Shown here: positions 1-11,478 of the stretch, one piece after another | Position numbering within the stretch: the first letter of the stretch is position 1 | Layout: each line of letters begins with the position of its first letter | Assembly (NCBI GenBank): GCA_963576785.1 | Contig: OY756145.1 | Coordinates: 62,001-126,000 of the forward strand | DNA: 64,000 bases | Reading direction: 5' to 3' | Source: Chlorophyllum brunneum | Lineage: Eukaryota > Basidiomycota > Agaricomycetes > Agaricales > Agaricaceae | Program-made: the position numbers and the translations under genes | Notes under the pieces: model-generated | The model's database searches: none | What the model was told of the DNA's origin: nothing | Seen by the model: the letters and a program-made list of their open reading frames with translations, nothing else

Positions 1-31
1 CTGACACGATTCATCATCCAGGTAAACTCAC

Positions 32-699
32 GATTCATCCAACCGTTCCATCACAAATATATACCATCCGCCAGGAAGCCTGTCATATGCAATCAGCTTT
101 GGTGCAAAACCGAGGCTTGCACACCAGCTGTGAACCTCCTGTCCATATCTCAGGACAAATTAGCTACATTGGACGACTTGGCCCTGTCACAAGGGGGAGC
201 CTTCTCATAGCGAGTGATTAAGGTATTCATTGCTTTCCTCAGAGCTGACGAATGATGGGCGAGCACAGTATACACTCATTCAGATAATTTGTGAAACGTG
301 AGGGGGAAAAATGAAAACTTTTCCCCGGTGGGCCGACCACTCAGAGCACAACCGCCAAACCCCAGATAGGGTCCTAGATCTCAATCACTACAGCAAAGGC
401 CGAAAACAAGGATAAGATCTACCAGCCAGAACGATGGCAAAGCAAGGATGACACGAAGACTTATCTCCCCACACATTGCCTGATTTACATAAAGCTTTGT
501 AATAGAGTAGGGCTTGGAGGGCAGGTTCCGCATTTTTACCTTCCAGAATGATCACCGGGTGATCCCCCTTGAGATGACCATTGGTCAAGAACTTTGTTGC
601 ACCAACGCCCATAGCGTGGAGCTGAATCCCATACTTGTCCAGTACTCTACGGAATGCATGTAAACGATGCTGTCGTGCGCGGAAAGGATAGGAGCACAA
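32..699 (-). CDS. Kinase-like protein, Agaricomycete-specific (FunK1-like), partial
   Basis: The gene reads leftwards and leaves the window, so only an internal part is present. Pieces resemble a basidiomycete-specific family with an N-terminal nuclease-fold-like region followed by an atypical kinase region. The exon at about 423-699 encodes VIILEGKN and ALQALLYYK. A 49-nt intron (374-422) joins this in frame to GPYLGFGG at 373. A further exon (32-148) encodes RYGQEVHSWC and LPGGWYIFVMERLDE, and ends in a GTGAGT donor. The motifs match what I recall of proteins annotated as fungal kinase-like; no catalytic residues are visible. The joint between the exon ending near 320 and the one at 148 could not be resolved because each obvious frame meets a stop, so a degraded copy is possible. 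No start codon was found. Confidence 0.5.
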
Positions 700-2586
700 T
701 CACTGACATCATCAGGCCGCATAAGTTATGGGGTCTTTGTTTATAAATGGCGGATACTTGACCTCTCCCAATTCATGACATATTTTAATGGCTTTTCGCA
801 CCTGCAGTAGACCCTTCCTGGGTGGTGATACGGGTGCCGATTCGTCTACCTAATGTGCTGACGAAATTGTACGTGTGGATGAATCTTGTTCATCGAACTC
901 GACAGGGATCCTGTCTCTTTTTCTTTGGGATTCTGGATTTATGTACCGATACAAATACATACTACCCTCAGGTGAACTAAGTACGTTGAAATCCTGTCAC
1001 AGGTGTGTCGGATCAAAACACTCGTCAAGTCCACCTTTAGCTTAGGACCATTATAGTACATGTTATTCATGCTAATATTGAGCATGACCTGTTATACCGA
1101 ATTACCGCCACTTGGAGGCTTTCAACCACTTTCGTTTATTATAAATACGTAGCTTTATACAAGGGTCACCTCAGTTCTCGCGTCTCCGAGATACTGAGGT
1201 GAGTCGACATTCCTTTAAATACCATTCTTACATGCGAGGGGTCCAGAGAGATTGAAGCAATTTATAGAGCACAATCATGATAGTAGTCCAAAGGACCTCC
1301 CCGCCATTGACGGGGACTCATTTGGTAGGTGATGGAGAGGCGAACGGTCAGAGGGTGAGGGTCGAACACAAGCTATTGAAATGACCGCAACCCTCCTATT
1401 CCATTGAGTCGTTCAAATGGAAATGCAACCCGAGGCCCGAGAGTTCCGAGACTATCATCTTTACCACCTCCGTCGACACGCCTTGTAAGAAAGACAGCTC
1501 AGTATCTCGGAGATAAATACCTGTAAGAAAGCTAGCTAAAGTATTGTAGGTATATATCTTCTCTATGTACGGGAATTTCGTGAGCTGCAGAAAATAATTA
1601 AAAACTACAACGTAATATCATCCACTCTTCGGCTTCAACAATGGGCTGATTTGCTGCCTACATCACATCTATTCCCCGACCCGAGCTCGTAAACGGTTGG
1701 AGGAGTTACTTTCTTCTCCGGCGCCCGGTTGTTAAATAAAACATCGTACCCACGTGGCTAAAGACGTTTCCCCTATCAGCTATAAAAAAGGGGTACGCGC
1801 TCCTCTGTCGCATGCGGAGTCCGAAATGGAGACATGGAAAGACTTCGTGTAGAAGAGGCCCCACAGTATATGGAATTTAATAAAAATTAATTCTAGAAAA
1901 TTCGCGTCCGAAGGATGCTGGGGCCCTGAAATTCGTGACCTATCATAATCTGCCTAGGACTGTGGTAGAGCTATTCAGGGTGATGATACAGACATTGACT
2001 GATCCATTTTCGACTAAATGAATGTAATTATGACTCGAAGCGGTTGGCCCTGGGTTCATCATCGAAGGAGAGAAACTTGGGGCTTGTCAGCGTTCACCAA
2101 GTTCATCCGGAGTGAGATTTTCTATTGAGATAAAGACACATCACACCATCATTGTTCTGCAATCAAGTCGATGTCGTATTAGTGGTCGATAGCTTTTACC
2201 AGGGGGGGGGCATATCAGAGGTTCTGATTGGTTGAATTGCATGTACGGATCCCTGCGCCCAACGGTGGACAGGTCTTGAGGTCTGAGGAAAACCGTTCAA
2301 AGCTATGAGACGACCTGGCAACCTATCAAGAGTCAAGTGACCTGTTCCGGTCCGGTAAGAAGGATTCATGGCAGATGCCCACGAGGAATCCGAAACTGAG
2401 AAGCTATGCACGAGTCACAAAGAGTCATGTCCCCTGGTTTGGATAGGCTTGTTGTGGAAGGTATCTCGCAGCGAGAAGTAAAGTCATTGGGAGAGAAATC
2501 TCGCAGTCAAATCGTCACGAACGCGTCATATAGTACTTATTAACGACGCCCCTACAAGTTATTATGCTCTACTCTCAAGCTAAATG
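700..2586. other. Intergenic, no gene recognised
   Basis: No coding signal convinced me on either strand. A 16-nt inverted repeat (core TCTCCGAGATACTGAG) lies near 1183-1198, with its reverse complement near 1498-1513. A run of nine or more G occurs near 2202-2211. Short AT-rich stretches occur around 1560-1620 and 1870-1900. Confidence 0.6.
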
Positions 2587-4203
2587 CTACCACACAAGAT
2601 GGAGGACCTGCTCGTCAACACACGGATCGTTGCTTTCAGAAGCCATCTGCCATAACTTATCAAACAGCCCACTGTTCTCCCAATCGAAACCTCCGCCCAA
2701 CTTGGAGATGGTGAAGCACTCCAATCGGTGGTACCGTTGCCAATGTTCCGAGGAAGGATCAAAAGGCCAAAACACAAAAGTCTCATCCCCATCATCCGAG
2801 CCAATTGGAGCATTGCATCGCGAGTAGAGCAGACCGATGATTTCATACTCTAGTAGACCGTCATTGGGAGTCGGACCCGTTCGGAATTCAAGTGAAATGT
2901 CCAAAATCCGCAGTCGAGGTAGAGGATTCCAGGTTTTGCCAGACCAGACAATGAGGCAATCCAAAGTCTCACTGTCGCTGTAATCACCATCGTCCCTCAG
3001 ATGAAGCTCTGCGAGATAGTCGAATTTACCCCAGACAGGTCTGAAATCCAACATTTGTCGATGTTCGCAGTTAAGAACCTTGATGGATTCTTCCATACAC
3101 GCGAAGAATGATTCGCTATGTCCAGAGGTAACAAGATCGAGTATTCCATCCCATATGAGCTCCGTTAGGGACGGAAAGCGGAAATTCTCCAGAAGTGAGC
3201 TGTCATTGTCGCGGTCCCCCAGCGGCAGTCCTTGTTCTACCCCTACCACCCATACCAGCCGTTGAAGGTGGGGAAATGCGAGGGGTGTATTACTTATTAT
3301 GGATTCCCTCCCAAATAGTTCGGGACGCCACGCGCAATAGAAATCAAACTCCACCAGTCGAGTGCAGTTTGTGAGAATTTCTAAGGCACGGGCTGGGTAT
3401 AAACCATACAGCCGGAGTACACTGAGCTGATGCCAGGGGAAAACCAAGGAGAACGGTACGCCGGATTCCGTGTCCAGAGATAGAGTAATCGACAAACGCG
3501 AGAGACGAGGGGCATGATGAAACACAAGGCGTTGGTCGCCATGGATTGGTGACATGGACCAGGAAAGATGTACCTCTTCAAGGAAAGGCAAATGAATATC
3601 ACTACAGGCACGTTTCAGGAGGGCGTTTGAAATGGATGCGTCAAGAGGAATAATCGTGAGGGATCTGAGCCTGTGCCCGTATTTCCTCAGAACCACCTCC
3701 ATTAATTCTTCGATTTGTAGTTGGCTCGGACACCACCTAGTACACCAACTATTCAACGTAAAGCCAACCGGAAGACCCCCAGAATTCTGATAGTATAGGT
3801 GTAAGAGAGGAGCTACGTCTCTCGACTGCGACTCCTGGGTGTTTAGGGATCCTGGGAGCAGCTGGATCTCTGCCCAAAGCTGGGGTGCAGACCAAGCCGT
3901 ATGACGCAAATGCGTGCACACGGCACCAATTCGAATGAGTGTTCTAGCGATATGGGTTCCTTGATCGAGTGTGAGGATGTGAAAGATGTGCGCAAGAATT
4001 TCCTCAGGAATGGTGCAAATGACGGATTGTAGGGAGTTGAGTCGAGTGCACAGGTGATTGCGTTGCTTGAGAAGGAGCGTCTGTTGCTCGAGAAGCTTCT
4101 GGGTTTGGTCATCGATTCCCTGGATTTGCACATTGATCTCAGCAATTTCATCCATCGAATTTAGGGAGAGGTGGATGGGTAGTGGATATTCGCTGGGCGT
4201 CAT
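2587..4203 (-). CDS. F-box protein with N-terminal coiled coil
   Basis: A single uninterrupted 538-residue frame starting at ATG 4203. Residues about 18-55 form a heptad-like Leu/Gln-rich coil (EINVQIQ, LLEQQTLLLKQR). An F-box-like segment follows, with IPEEILAHIF at about 65-74 and then VCTHLRHTAWSAPQLWAEI. The rest is a set of irregular leucine-rich segments (LRLYGLYPARALEIL, CTRLVEFDF, LRILDISLEF), as in the large Agaricomycete F-box families. Family role: F-box proteins recruit substrates to SCF ubiquitin ligases through Skp1, with the C-terminal repeats binding the substrate. The substrate cannot be read from the sequence. It differs in architecture from the other F-box-type genes here, having a coil before the F-box and no introns. 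Confidence 0.8.
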   Translation of the reverse strand: MTPSEYPLPIHLSLNSMDEIAEINVQIQGIDDQTQKLLEQQTLLLKQRNHLCTRLNSLQSVICTIPEEILAHIFHILTLDQGTHIARTLIRIGAVCTHLRHTAWSAPQLWAEIQLLPGSLNTQESQSRDVAPLLHLYYQNSGGLPVGFTLNSWCTRWCPSQLQIEELMEVVLRKYGHRLRSLTIIPLDASISNALLKRACSDIHLPFLEEVHLSWSMSPIHGDQRLVFHHAPRLSRLSITLSLDTESGVPFSLVFPWHQLSVLRLYGLYPARALEILTNCTRLVEFDFYCAWRPELFGRESIISNTPLAFPHLQRLVWVVGVEQGLPLGDRDNDSSLLENFRFPSLTELIWDGILDLVTSGHSESFFACMEESIKVLNCEHRQMLDFRPVWGKFDYLAELHLRDDGDYSDSETLDCLIVWSGKTWNPLPRLRILDISLEFRTGPTPNDGLLEYEIIGLLYSRCNAPIGSDDGDETFVFWPFDPSSEHWQRYHRLECFTISKLGGGFDWENSGLFDKLWQMASESNDPCVDEQVLHLVW

Positions 4204-5608
4204 GTTTGAAATTCGTGGCTTGGCGTTATGCGTTCATATCCCGTAACCACTGCTTCAGCGCCAGTGCACGTTGCCCCAAGACTGAATGTTTCTCATTTTT
4301 TTGGTAGCGCAAAGCTTGGGGTAGAAAACAAAGTTGTAAAACCTTGGAACGGATCTTAGGTGGAAGGGAGATTCAACGAGGTCAAGTTGAGTAGACCAGG
4401 CGTCCCGTCAGGTCTCAGCCTCTCCTGTCCTCCGAAATTCAGTGAGCCTGTCGAATCATAAATTCAGAACAAATCCCCCACAGGTACCCTTGCCAGGAAC
4501 TCGTATTATAGCAGATGTCATGATGATGTTACCGCCTGAGATCACGTCCCATTCCTCCTTTTGGAGCGCCTGGCCCCTCTCGCGGTACTAACCATTTGGC
4601 AGCGGTATGTCCAGCTCGAAGCACCTGCCTCTTTTCCTCCCATAAACCATGTACCGCATGGCTGTTAGCAAGTAAAGTTGAAGTGATCCAGGGAAATTGG
4701 TCCAGTACATCTTGCCCTACAGAGAGTTGACTCCGTCTCTCGCAAGGTCACTAATAGCACCTTGTCCAGAAAATACACGGTTCTCTGAGGGGGACCATTC
4801 GACCCCGGATTTCACCATATTACCTGGCACACTCGGGCCGGAGAATTGCGACAGCTTGAAGAGCAGAGGATCAGAGTAGGATGGGAACGGGCTCATAAAC
4901 CTCAGGCTCAGTGACTTGGCGTCGGTTCAGGGCATTGTGGGGTCGGACGTAAGGGATGTAAAGATTCGAGATGAACACCCTCAATGCTCAAGGAGTCAGA
5001 CTGTCAAGGACGCCTGGTAGGGTCCTAACCGGTCCGAGAGCCGGAGAATTCACAAACGGACGCCACTAATGAACTACACAAGTCCGAATGCACTTGAACA
5101 TGCCCCATACCTCCTCCGCCGATACAGATTGCATCCAGACGAGACCACGGAAGAGAACCCTCTTGATGCCACCCACAACGCGCGCTCCAACTCCCGCGAG
5201 TTTCCACTTGAAATCCTTTCTGGCTGTTGATTTGGCGGGTCACGGGCCGTGACGCTCTCATTACGGAGGACTTACTGTCACATTATCATTTTCATCTTTC
5301 AGGATTTATTCTACACTTTCCACGTCCACACGAGAAATCGAGACGGATCCCCCATGGTGTGACTGATCTTACGTTATAGGAATGTGCACACCGAACACAC
5401 GACCTGCGCATCCAGCATATCAGACCTAGATTACATATTCTCTTGAGAAATCCTTACAGCAAGGGCTTCGTCTAGAGCTTATAGTAAGTTGGAGGCGCTG
5501 TATGATTGATCTCCTTTCGTTACATCTATGGATAACGTAACACTTTTCAAGCTAGCCGAGTGGACCGAGGGCCTTCAACCTGGATGGAATACTCAACACA
5601 TCACAAAC
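4204..5608. other. Intergenic between two F-box-type genes
   Basis: It lies between the start of the single-exon F-box gene and the stop of the next minus-strand gene, so it holds the promoter of the first and the 3' region of the second. Short open frames on both strands lack recognisable motifs. No repeat was noticed. Confidence 0.55.
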
Positions 5609-7357
5609 TCAAGCATCACAGGCACCTGTAGCCTCTATATACCGTAGCCTATTTTCACCTCGGCACTCTTCCACACAGCTGACACCATAAAAAAATCTGC
5701 CTCCCTGGCGGATATCAGGAAGCCTTCTTACATAAGGCTCTGATCGATATTTAAGAATATGGTACAGCATATTGCCCTTAGCATGCATCGACAACATCAA
5801 CGTCGAAAAGCTTGAAACATGAAGATCCTTGGATGGATGGTCCCAAATCGCATCAATCTGCAGTGTCATGAGATTCTTGATTCCGATGGAAAAAGTATTT
5901 ATCATTGCGTCCTGACTCTTCATCAGCTTCTGAGTCAAGTTTTGATGCCGTGAACCTACGATATGAAGTTCGGGGTCTGTCACCGCATCTACTAATAACC
6001 CTAGATAGCGGAGTTCCCCACATTGACACAGACTGCGGATTGTACGCGAAGTAACGCACCAACGCCTACCGTGCATTGGCATCAAAACCAGACGGCGTAG
6101 GGTCTTGAAGTGTTTCGGCAGTGCGTTGTGAAAGAATAGTGTAGCTACGTCTTCTTGTGGCGCTGGTGGCAAGCGATGCGCAGTAGCCAGTAGCTCTAAG
6201 CGTTCCAACCCCTCATAATCCTCCAGGTACTTGGTCAGGCTACTTGACATCCGGTCCGTCACAATCTCCTCGAGGAATATTTGTTCCTCGCGAAGCAACA
6301 GCCAAAGGTTATCGAAGTCCCCCGCATATCGCAAACCGCACTCAATCGAAACAGATTTAAGATGTCGCAGTTGGCGTAAGTTGGGTTGTGAAATTATTGG
6401 GGCGACACCGGCGAGCACAAGGTGATGGAGAGGCCGTGAGGAGGCGGCCAACTGGAGTCTCTCGCTGAGGAGATTGTCCAGGGAAATTGTAAAATCTGGT
6501 ATACCGGGGTAGTTTTCTATGATCAGAACGACCAGTCTTCGTAGATTTGGGTTACAAGCGATGATTGGTGGAACAGCCTGTAATTCCAAGCTGCCGTTGT
6601 CGGTGAAATGGTCGATGGAATAGGGATGGTGCGGTAAGCACGGATTTAGAGTGAGCTTCAGGGTTGTGAGTGTCGAAATCCGGTCAAGGCCCATATCCCG
6701 TGTACGCCTTCCGTATGGGATGTTCACCTCAAGGTCCTGTAGTAGTGGTAGTGCCGCAAGGCCCGCGACGAAAGTGTCGTGCAGCCAGCCTGGCTCATTA
6801 CTCTGCCCAACATTCCAGCTGTGAATGCAAGTTCATTATTGTCAGGTCGGGAGGCGGTGATCAACAGCTCACATTACATGGCGAAGCCCCACCAGAGAGG
6901 TGATAGCAGGTTGGAGGTTGCATTTCAAACGCGACAAGCAGTGATCTAGGCGAAGCAATCAGTCGAGCGATGAACAAGGGAATATATTATTGGCGAGCTC
7001 ACCAAGTCCGGGTGATTCGTTTCCCCTCCACGGTCTTGTTCGAGTTGGATTAAACGCGATAACAGTAAGTCTTCGAACGCAATATCTCCAACAGTCGGCT
7101 TCTTGAGTCCCGCCCGCGAGCAAATCAAGCAACGCCAGTGTTGAGGCAGCTCTCCTGGGCAGGTTGATCACCAGTGATGACAATACAATTGGGGCAAGTG
7201 ACTCGTTGATATATTTGCAGGTTGTGCGCAGTATTTTTCGCTCTGCTCTTAGCTGAGTCCGTCAACAAAAACTGAACTGTCTCCATAGACTAAAGAAACA
7301 CACCTCGTCCCCTAATGCTCTGATAAGTTCCGGCGGAAGAGATAGTAGTCCAGTCAT
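5609..7357 (-). CDS. F-box/LRR-like protein (family with MTGLLSLPPEL start)
   Basis: Proposed model: complement(join(5609..6818,6873..6945,7003..7252,7304..7357)), 528 residues. The introns are 51-57 nt and all phases agree. The N-terminus MTGLLSLPPELIRALGDE followed by LRAERKILRTTCKYINESLAP is a short F-box-like helix pair. Then come IVLSSLVINLPR, a WNVGQSNEPGW segment, and leucine-rich repeats (ISTLTTLKLTLNP, LRQLRHLKSVSI, LERLELLATAH, LRRLVLMPMHGRRW). It is paralogous to the gene at 16.5-18.2 kb, which shares the start, the intron after the F-box helix and the repeat layout, and more distantly to the pair at 36-40 kb. The expected role is substrate recognition for a ubiquitin ligase, but the F-box is degenerate and this is an inference. 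Confidence 0.75.
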
Positions 7358-9342
7358 ATGCGCTGGCCCTGGTGTGTTTCTAACATTTTAAGAGGGAAAC
7401 GCGTTGTATTTATCATCTTCATCCTCATGTTCTTGGAGTTGACATCATCTCGGCAAGCGTTACGTCACAAGATGTACTAACCTAGAATAGTCGACATGAA
7501 AGAAACATGGGTTGAAGACTGAGAAACCAACATCATTTGGTTCAAGATATTTTGAAACCACTGCGCGGGACCAGAACATGGATGGAAGGTAAGGCTACTC
7601 ACGGCGAGCAATCCCGAAGCCCCAGACTCATCTCTAGTTCATCACCGCGTACAGGTTGCTTCGGGCTCGGGGTAGTGTACCCCGAGCTAGAGGCAGGCGC
7701 TTTATGGTTACATTGGAAACTGCATAGGTTATCAGGGTAATGGCTTGTGGGTGAGGATTACTTGAACTCGACTAGCGGCTTAGCCAGAGCAGGACCGTAA
7801 TCACGTCCATCGCGACTATACCATGGGTCGTTGACCATTGCGTCAGTATAAAAGAGTAGGTGAGCATCTGCACTTCGTTAACGTCACGGAAGGGAGATCA
7901 CCGAAAAAGGCAAATGAGGGGTGTTATTTTGGTGTTGCCCGTAATAATGATCTCAAAGTTGCGATGATACGAAGAAGCCTTCTGCCATGCAACTACTGTT
8001 CGTTGATACACCAGTACAGCATCGCTTATATGTGGACTCGGGGAGGACTAGGTCTATGCCGATGCCGATGCCCGAAGCAGGACGCCACAGGTCTTCTCAG
8101 ACCCGCTCCGCCCATCCCTCTGTTGACCAGTTTGCCCACCAGAGGTCGATGTATGACAATACAATTCCTGCCATATAATCCTTCAAAATCCGGAATCATC
8201 CTTCTATTCGCATGGTCAGGTCGCTGGTGCAACCTTATAGTTCCCGTTCAAATCATGGCCTTTGATACTACCCGTGCATCGAACAGGGTCGCAACACAAT
8301 GGAATGTACCAAGATGATTTAATTATCCCACAGGTATAGATGTCACAGTAGTACAGTACGGTTCGTCTGTTCTGCCACTGGTTCTTGGAATGGGAAGCCA
8401 GCCCGAGCGCCCTATCTTGATGTGGCCTGTATGTTGTAGAAAGAAGCATTGAGAGATCATCTCCTGGGAAATTGCAGTGTATTTGTGGCTCTGAGGTTAT
8501 AAGCCGTGTGAAAAATCGAAACTACCTAGGGAAGTTTTGTTTTCCAAGTCTGTGTATCATGATCTGTGAGGATATCCGATGAAGTCCTCCTGGTGGACTG
8601 GAAACCCGAGACCGGTCAATCTCGCAGATAAGTACCCACGGCCTGTGGGGTTTTTGAACCCACCCAGAGCCAGATTGGGTTGGAGCCTGTGGTGAGAACT
8701 GCCCGGTATTAAAGTTCGAAGGAAGTTGTAGCGCAACTTACTTTATCAGTATTTTGGTGGAATTTTCCTGGGCTCTATGAGTGTCGCCTGCAAGGCGTTC
8801 TGAATTCCTGCCAGTCAGGGAGGTTGAAATTCCGACCAAGACGCAACCGGAGGCAAGGGACAGCCGTGTAGGGCCCCGGCCGGAAGCCGGTATTCAACCA
8901 AGACGCCGGATATCTACTGACAAAGTTAATACTCTCCTTCCCGTCGGACTAGGACTCCCGTTTGAGGTTCAAGATATCAGTAAGCACAACAATTGGGAGG
9001 TCGGTGGAGATTAAGCAGGGGGCTCAGAAGCTCGCAATAGATGCTTCTGATCATGTAGCCAGTTTTCTTTGTCAAGAAATGGGACAATCTCCATTAAAAA
9101 TATGTGATTTGCGGGACGGGGGGACATCCATCTAGCAGAGACTCCACGTTTCTGTGAATGCTAGTAGCTGCGAAGCCGGAATCTAGTAGTTCAGGGATGA
9201 TCCGAATATCTCGAATATCTGAGGACGGATATTTAGCTCCGCACAAAACGGGCGTGGGATGAGAAATCGGATGTAGGTCAGCTAGAATCTAATTAATTAC
9301 AACCCAAAACCGTCCATGCACGTTTTTTCAAACCCAAATGCT
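7358..9342. other. Intergenic, about 2 kb, no gene recognised
   Basis: It lies between the F-box-type gene start and the argJ stop. Several open frames of 60-160 codons exist (for example plus 7838-8317), but none shows family motifs, splice-consistent extension or a plausible start. I regard them as chance frames. Confidence 0.5.
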
Positions 9343-10983
9343 TCAACTTCTATAATCACCATTAATCCTCACGTATTCCTACGCTACCATTAGCACTCTC
9401 GTGAGATTCAAGGATGGTAGTACTCACATAGCTGAAGTCACAAGTCCAGTATGTTGCCTCGCCCTCGCCTCCCAAGCCCAGGTCGACGACAATATTGATG
9501 TCCTCCACACTCAAAATCTGCTTAGCACGGATTTCGTCGACATTCTCCGGCTCACCGTTAACGAGAACGGGGAGTGCGGCGGTACCATCGGAAGGTATGA
9601 ATGTTACAGAGACTTTCGTGGGGTCAATTGCCGGCGGCGCGCGTGAGTCGGCGAAGGAGAGAGGGACCGAGCCGGTGGCCGCAAGGATACGACCCCAACT
9701 AATGGTTGCAGGTTTAATGGTAACGAAAACAGGACAAAGGACAAAGGAGGCCAAGAGGAGAATCGAGGATTACGATTTTAATAAGCGCCCCCATTGTCAT
9801 AACATAACAAAAGAGAACTCACTTAGCATCTTCGCCATACAGCGCTGTTTTCACAAGCGCCGATGTTGAGATTTTCGATGCGATCGCATGAGCATCTTTG
9901 TAATTAGGAGCACCCTGATAGTAAACAACCGATCAGAGTGAGTCAGATATTGAACCGAGGGCTACGCACCTTGACACTAACAGCAACAAACTTGGTTGCG
10001 CCTTCACCGTCCCGGACTACCAATTGTGCTAAATCCGTCGCGAAACCGGTCAATTCCTGTTTGAACACCTCATACGCCTCGAGATCGGTCTCTTCATCGA
10101 TCTCATGAACCCGGCCATCATTTGTAGGAGCAGCAGCACCGTTTGCGAGGACAATAATAGTGTCGTTAGTGGACATATCACCGTCGACGCTAATGGAGTT
10201 GAAACTCCTGTCCACGGCATACGTAAGAGCACTCTGTAAGCTACGGGGAGAGACTGCTGCATCTGTCATGATGCATCCGAGCAGTGTTGCGTGGAGTTGT
10301 CGAGGAGTGGAAAAGTGCGTCGAAGCCGGACCCATGTCGGGATGAATCATACCAGCACCCTTGTCCATTCCGGCCAACCTATATTCTACACCATTAATCG
10401 AGAATACGCGGGAACGCAGTTTCGGGAAAGTATCGGTGGTCATGAAAGCCTTGGCTACACGTTCCCAAGCAGCAAAGTCGGACGCAAGTGAGCTAGCAGC
10501 ACGACGAATGCCAGTAAGGATTTTGGAAATTGGGAGGTTTTGACCAATGACGCCTGTGGACATGACAAGGGTATCATGCTCCTTCTCTTCCTTGGATGCA
10601 TTGGAGTTTGATGAAAGAAGAGCGGTGGTTTGCTTGACCATGGCCCACGCATCGTCATGTCCTTGTTTACCGGTGACTGCGTTGGCACAGCCGCTGTTGA
10701 CGACAAGACTGCTTACCCTGCCAGCATTGCGCGTCAGAACGTCGTCTGAGACGATGACGGGGGCAGCTTTGAAAGCATTCCGAGTGAAGCATGCGGCGGC
10801 AGATGTCGGGTGTGGAGATGTGGACAGGATAATGCCGAGATCGAGAATGTCCGGGTTTTTCTTGACCCCAACATGGATTCCTGTGAGTTTATATCCGACA
10901 GGAAAGGATTTGTCTGGTAGGGGTTTGTGTAAGTGGGCTTTGGAGGGAATAGAGGAGGCCCCACGACGGAAAACGAGGGACAT
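9343..10983 (-). CDS. argJ: Arginine biosynthesis bifunctional protein ArgJ (glutamate N-acetyltransferase), mitochondrial
   Basis: Model: complement(join(9343..9378,9428..9698,9823..9914,9970..10983)), 470 residues. The last exon is only 36 nt (EYVRINGDYRS) and completes the family's characteristic C-terminus. Reaction: transfers acetyl from N-acetylornithine to glutamate, and usually also makes N-acetylglutamate from acetyl-CoA, so closing the acetyl cycle of arginine synthesis in mitochondria. Hallmarks are STGVIGQ (about 142-148), KGAGMIHPDM (208-217) and HATLLG (231-236). In this family Thr (here T233) becomes the N-terminal nucleophile after self-cleavage between Ala and Thr. VDRSFNSISVDGDMSTND, LVKTALYGEDANWGR and DLGLGGEGEATYWTCDFSY also match. 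The start at 10983 (MSLVFRRG) gives an Arg-containing presequence suitable for import; an upstream in-frame extension is less likely. It is divergent from the terpene synthase, with about 495 bp between them. Confidence 0.96.
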
Positions 10984-11478
10984 GGTGTTGGAGAAAAAAT
11001 CAGAGAGAAGAACGAGTTTTATTGGATAGCGCACTTTGTGCTATTTGCTGTTAAACTACACATGTTTCCGACCCTCTGCTTGCTCTGCGACTCGCAAAAC
11101 ACGCGCAGAAGAGTGGATTTTATCTTCCATCGCTCCGTTACTCCAGACAACATATCTACGGCAGCCAGAGTGCAGTCCTCCGACTGCGTCGACGGTGAAG
11201 GTGACAAATCACAGAAATAAACATAACATTATGTGACGCACATGTGACCGTGAGGTCACTTCGTAAGGTCCGGTGTTGCATCGAGATCTTGAAAGGTGAC
11301 ACAGCCGTATCTAAATGTGCATCAAGTTCATTCGACTCTGCGGAATGTTTCCAAGTTAACAACATATCCCCATTTTTACAAATAATAGCTAGTTCCTAAC
11401 CATGTCCCAGCGGTATAAAAGCGTTAGGTACTGCCTTCATATTTTTCATCAGTCGCATCGTACCCTCCCCCCACTTCA
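10984..11478. promoter_or_regulatory. Divergent promoter between argJ and terpene synthase
   Basis: This roughly 495-bp region separates two oppositely transcribed genes and must hold both promoters. A TATA box (TATAAAAG) at about 11414-11421 sits 60-65 nt before the terpene synthase ATG. I could not identify a clear TATA box for argJ, as is common for housekeeping genes. Confidence 0.6.
11414..11421 (+). promoter_or_regulatory. TATA box of terpene synthase
   Basis: TATAAAAG lies about 58-65 nt upstream of the ATG at 11479, in a region otherwise lacking T-A runs. The spacing matches the other TATA boxes seen in this window. Confidence 0.55.

Noticed and set aside
1183..1513. Inverted repeat of 16 nt, 300 bp apart, as a possible miniature transposon
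   Set aside because: Only the 16-nt core matches; sequence just outside and inside the repeats is not complementary and no target duplication is visible.
7838..8317. 159-codon plus-strand open frame
   Set aside because: Its composition is odd for a protein, it has no motif, no promoter and no splice-consistent extension.
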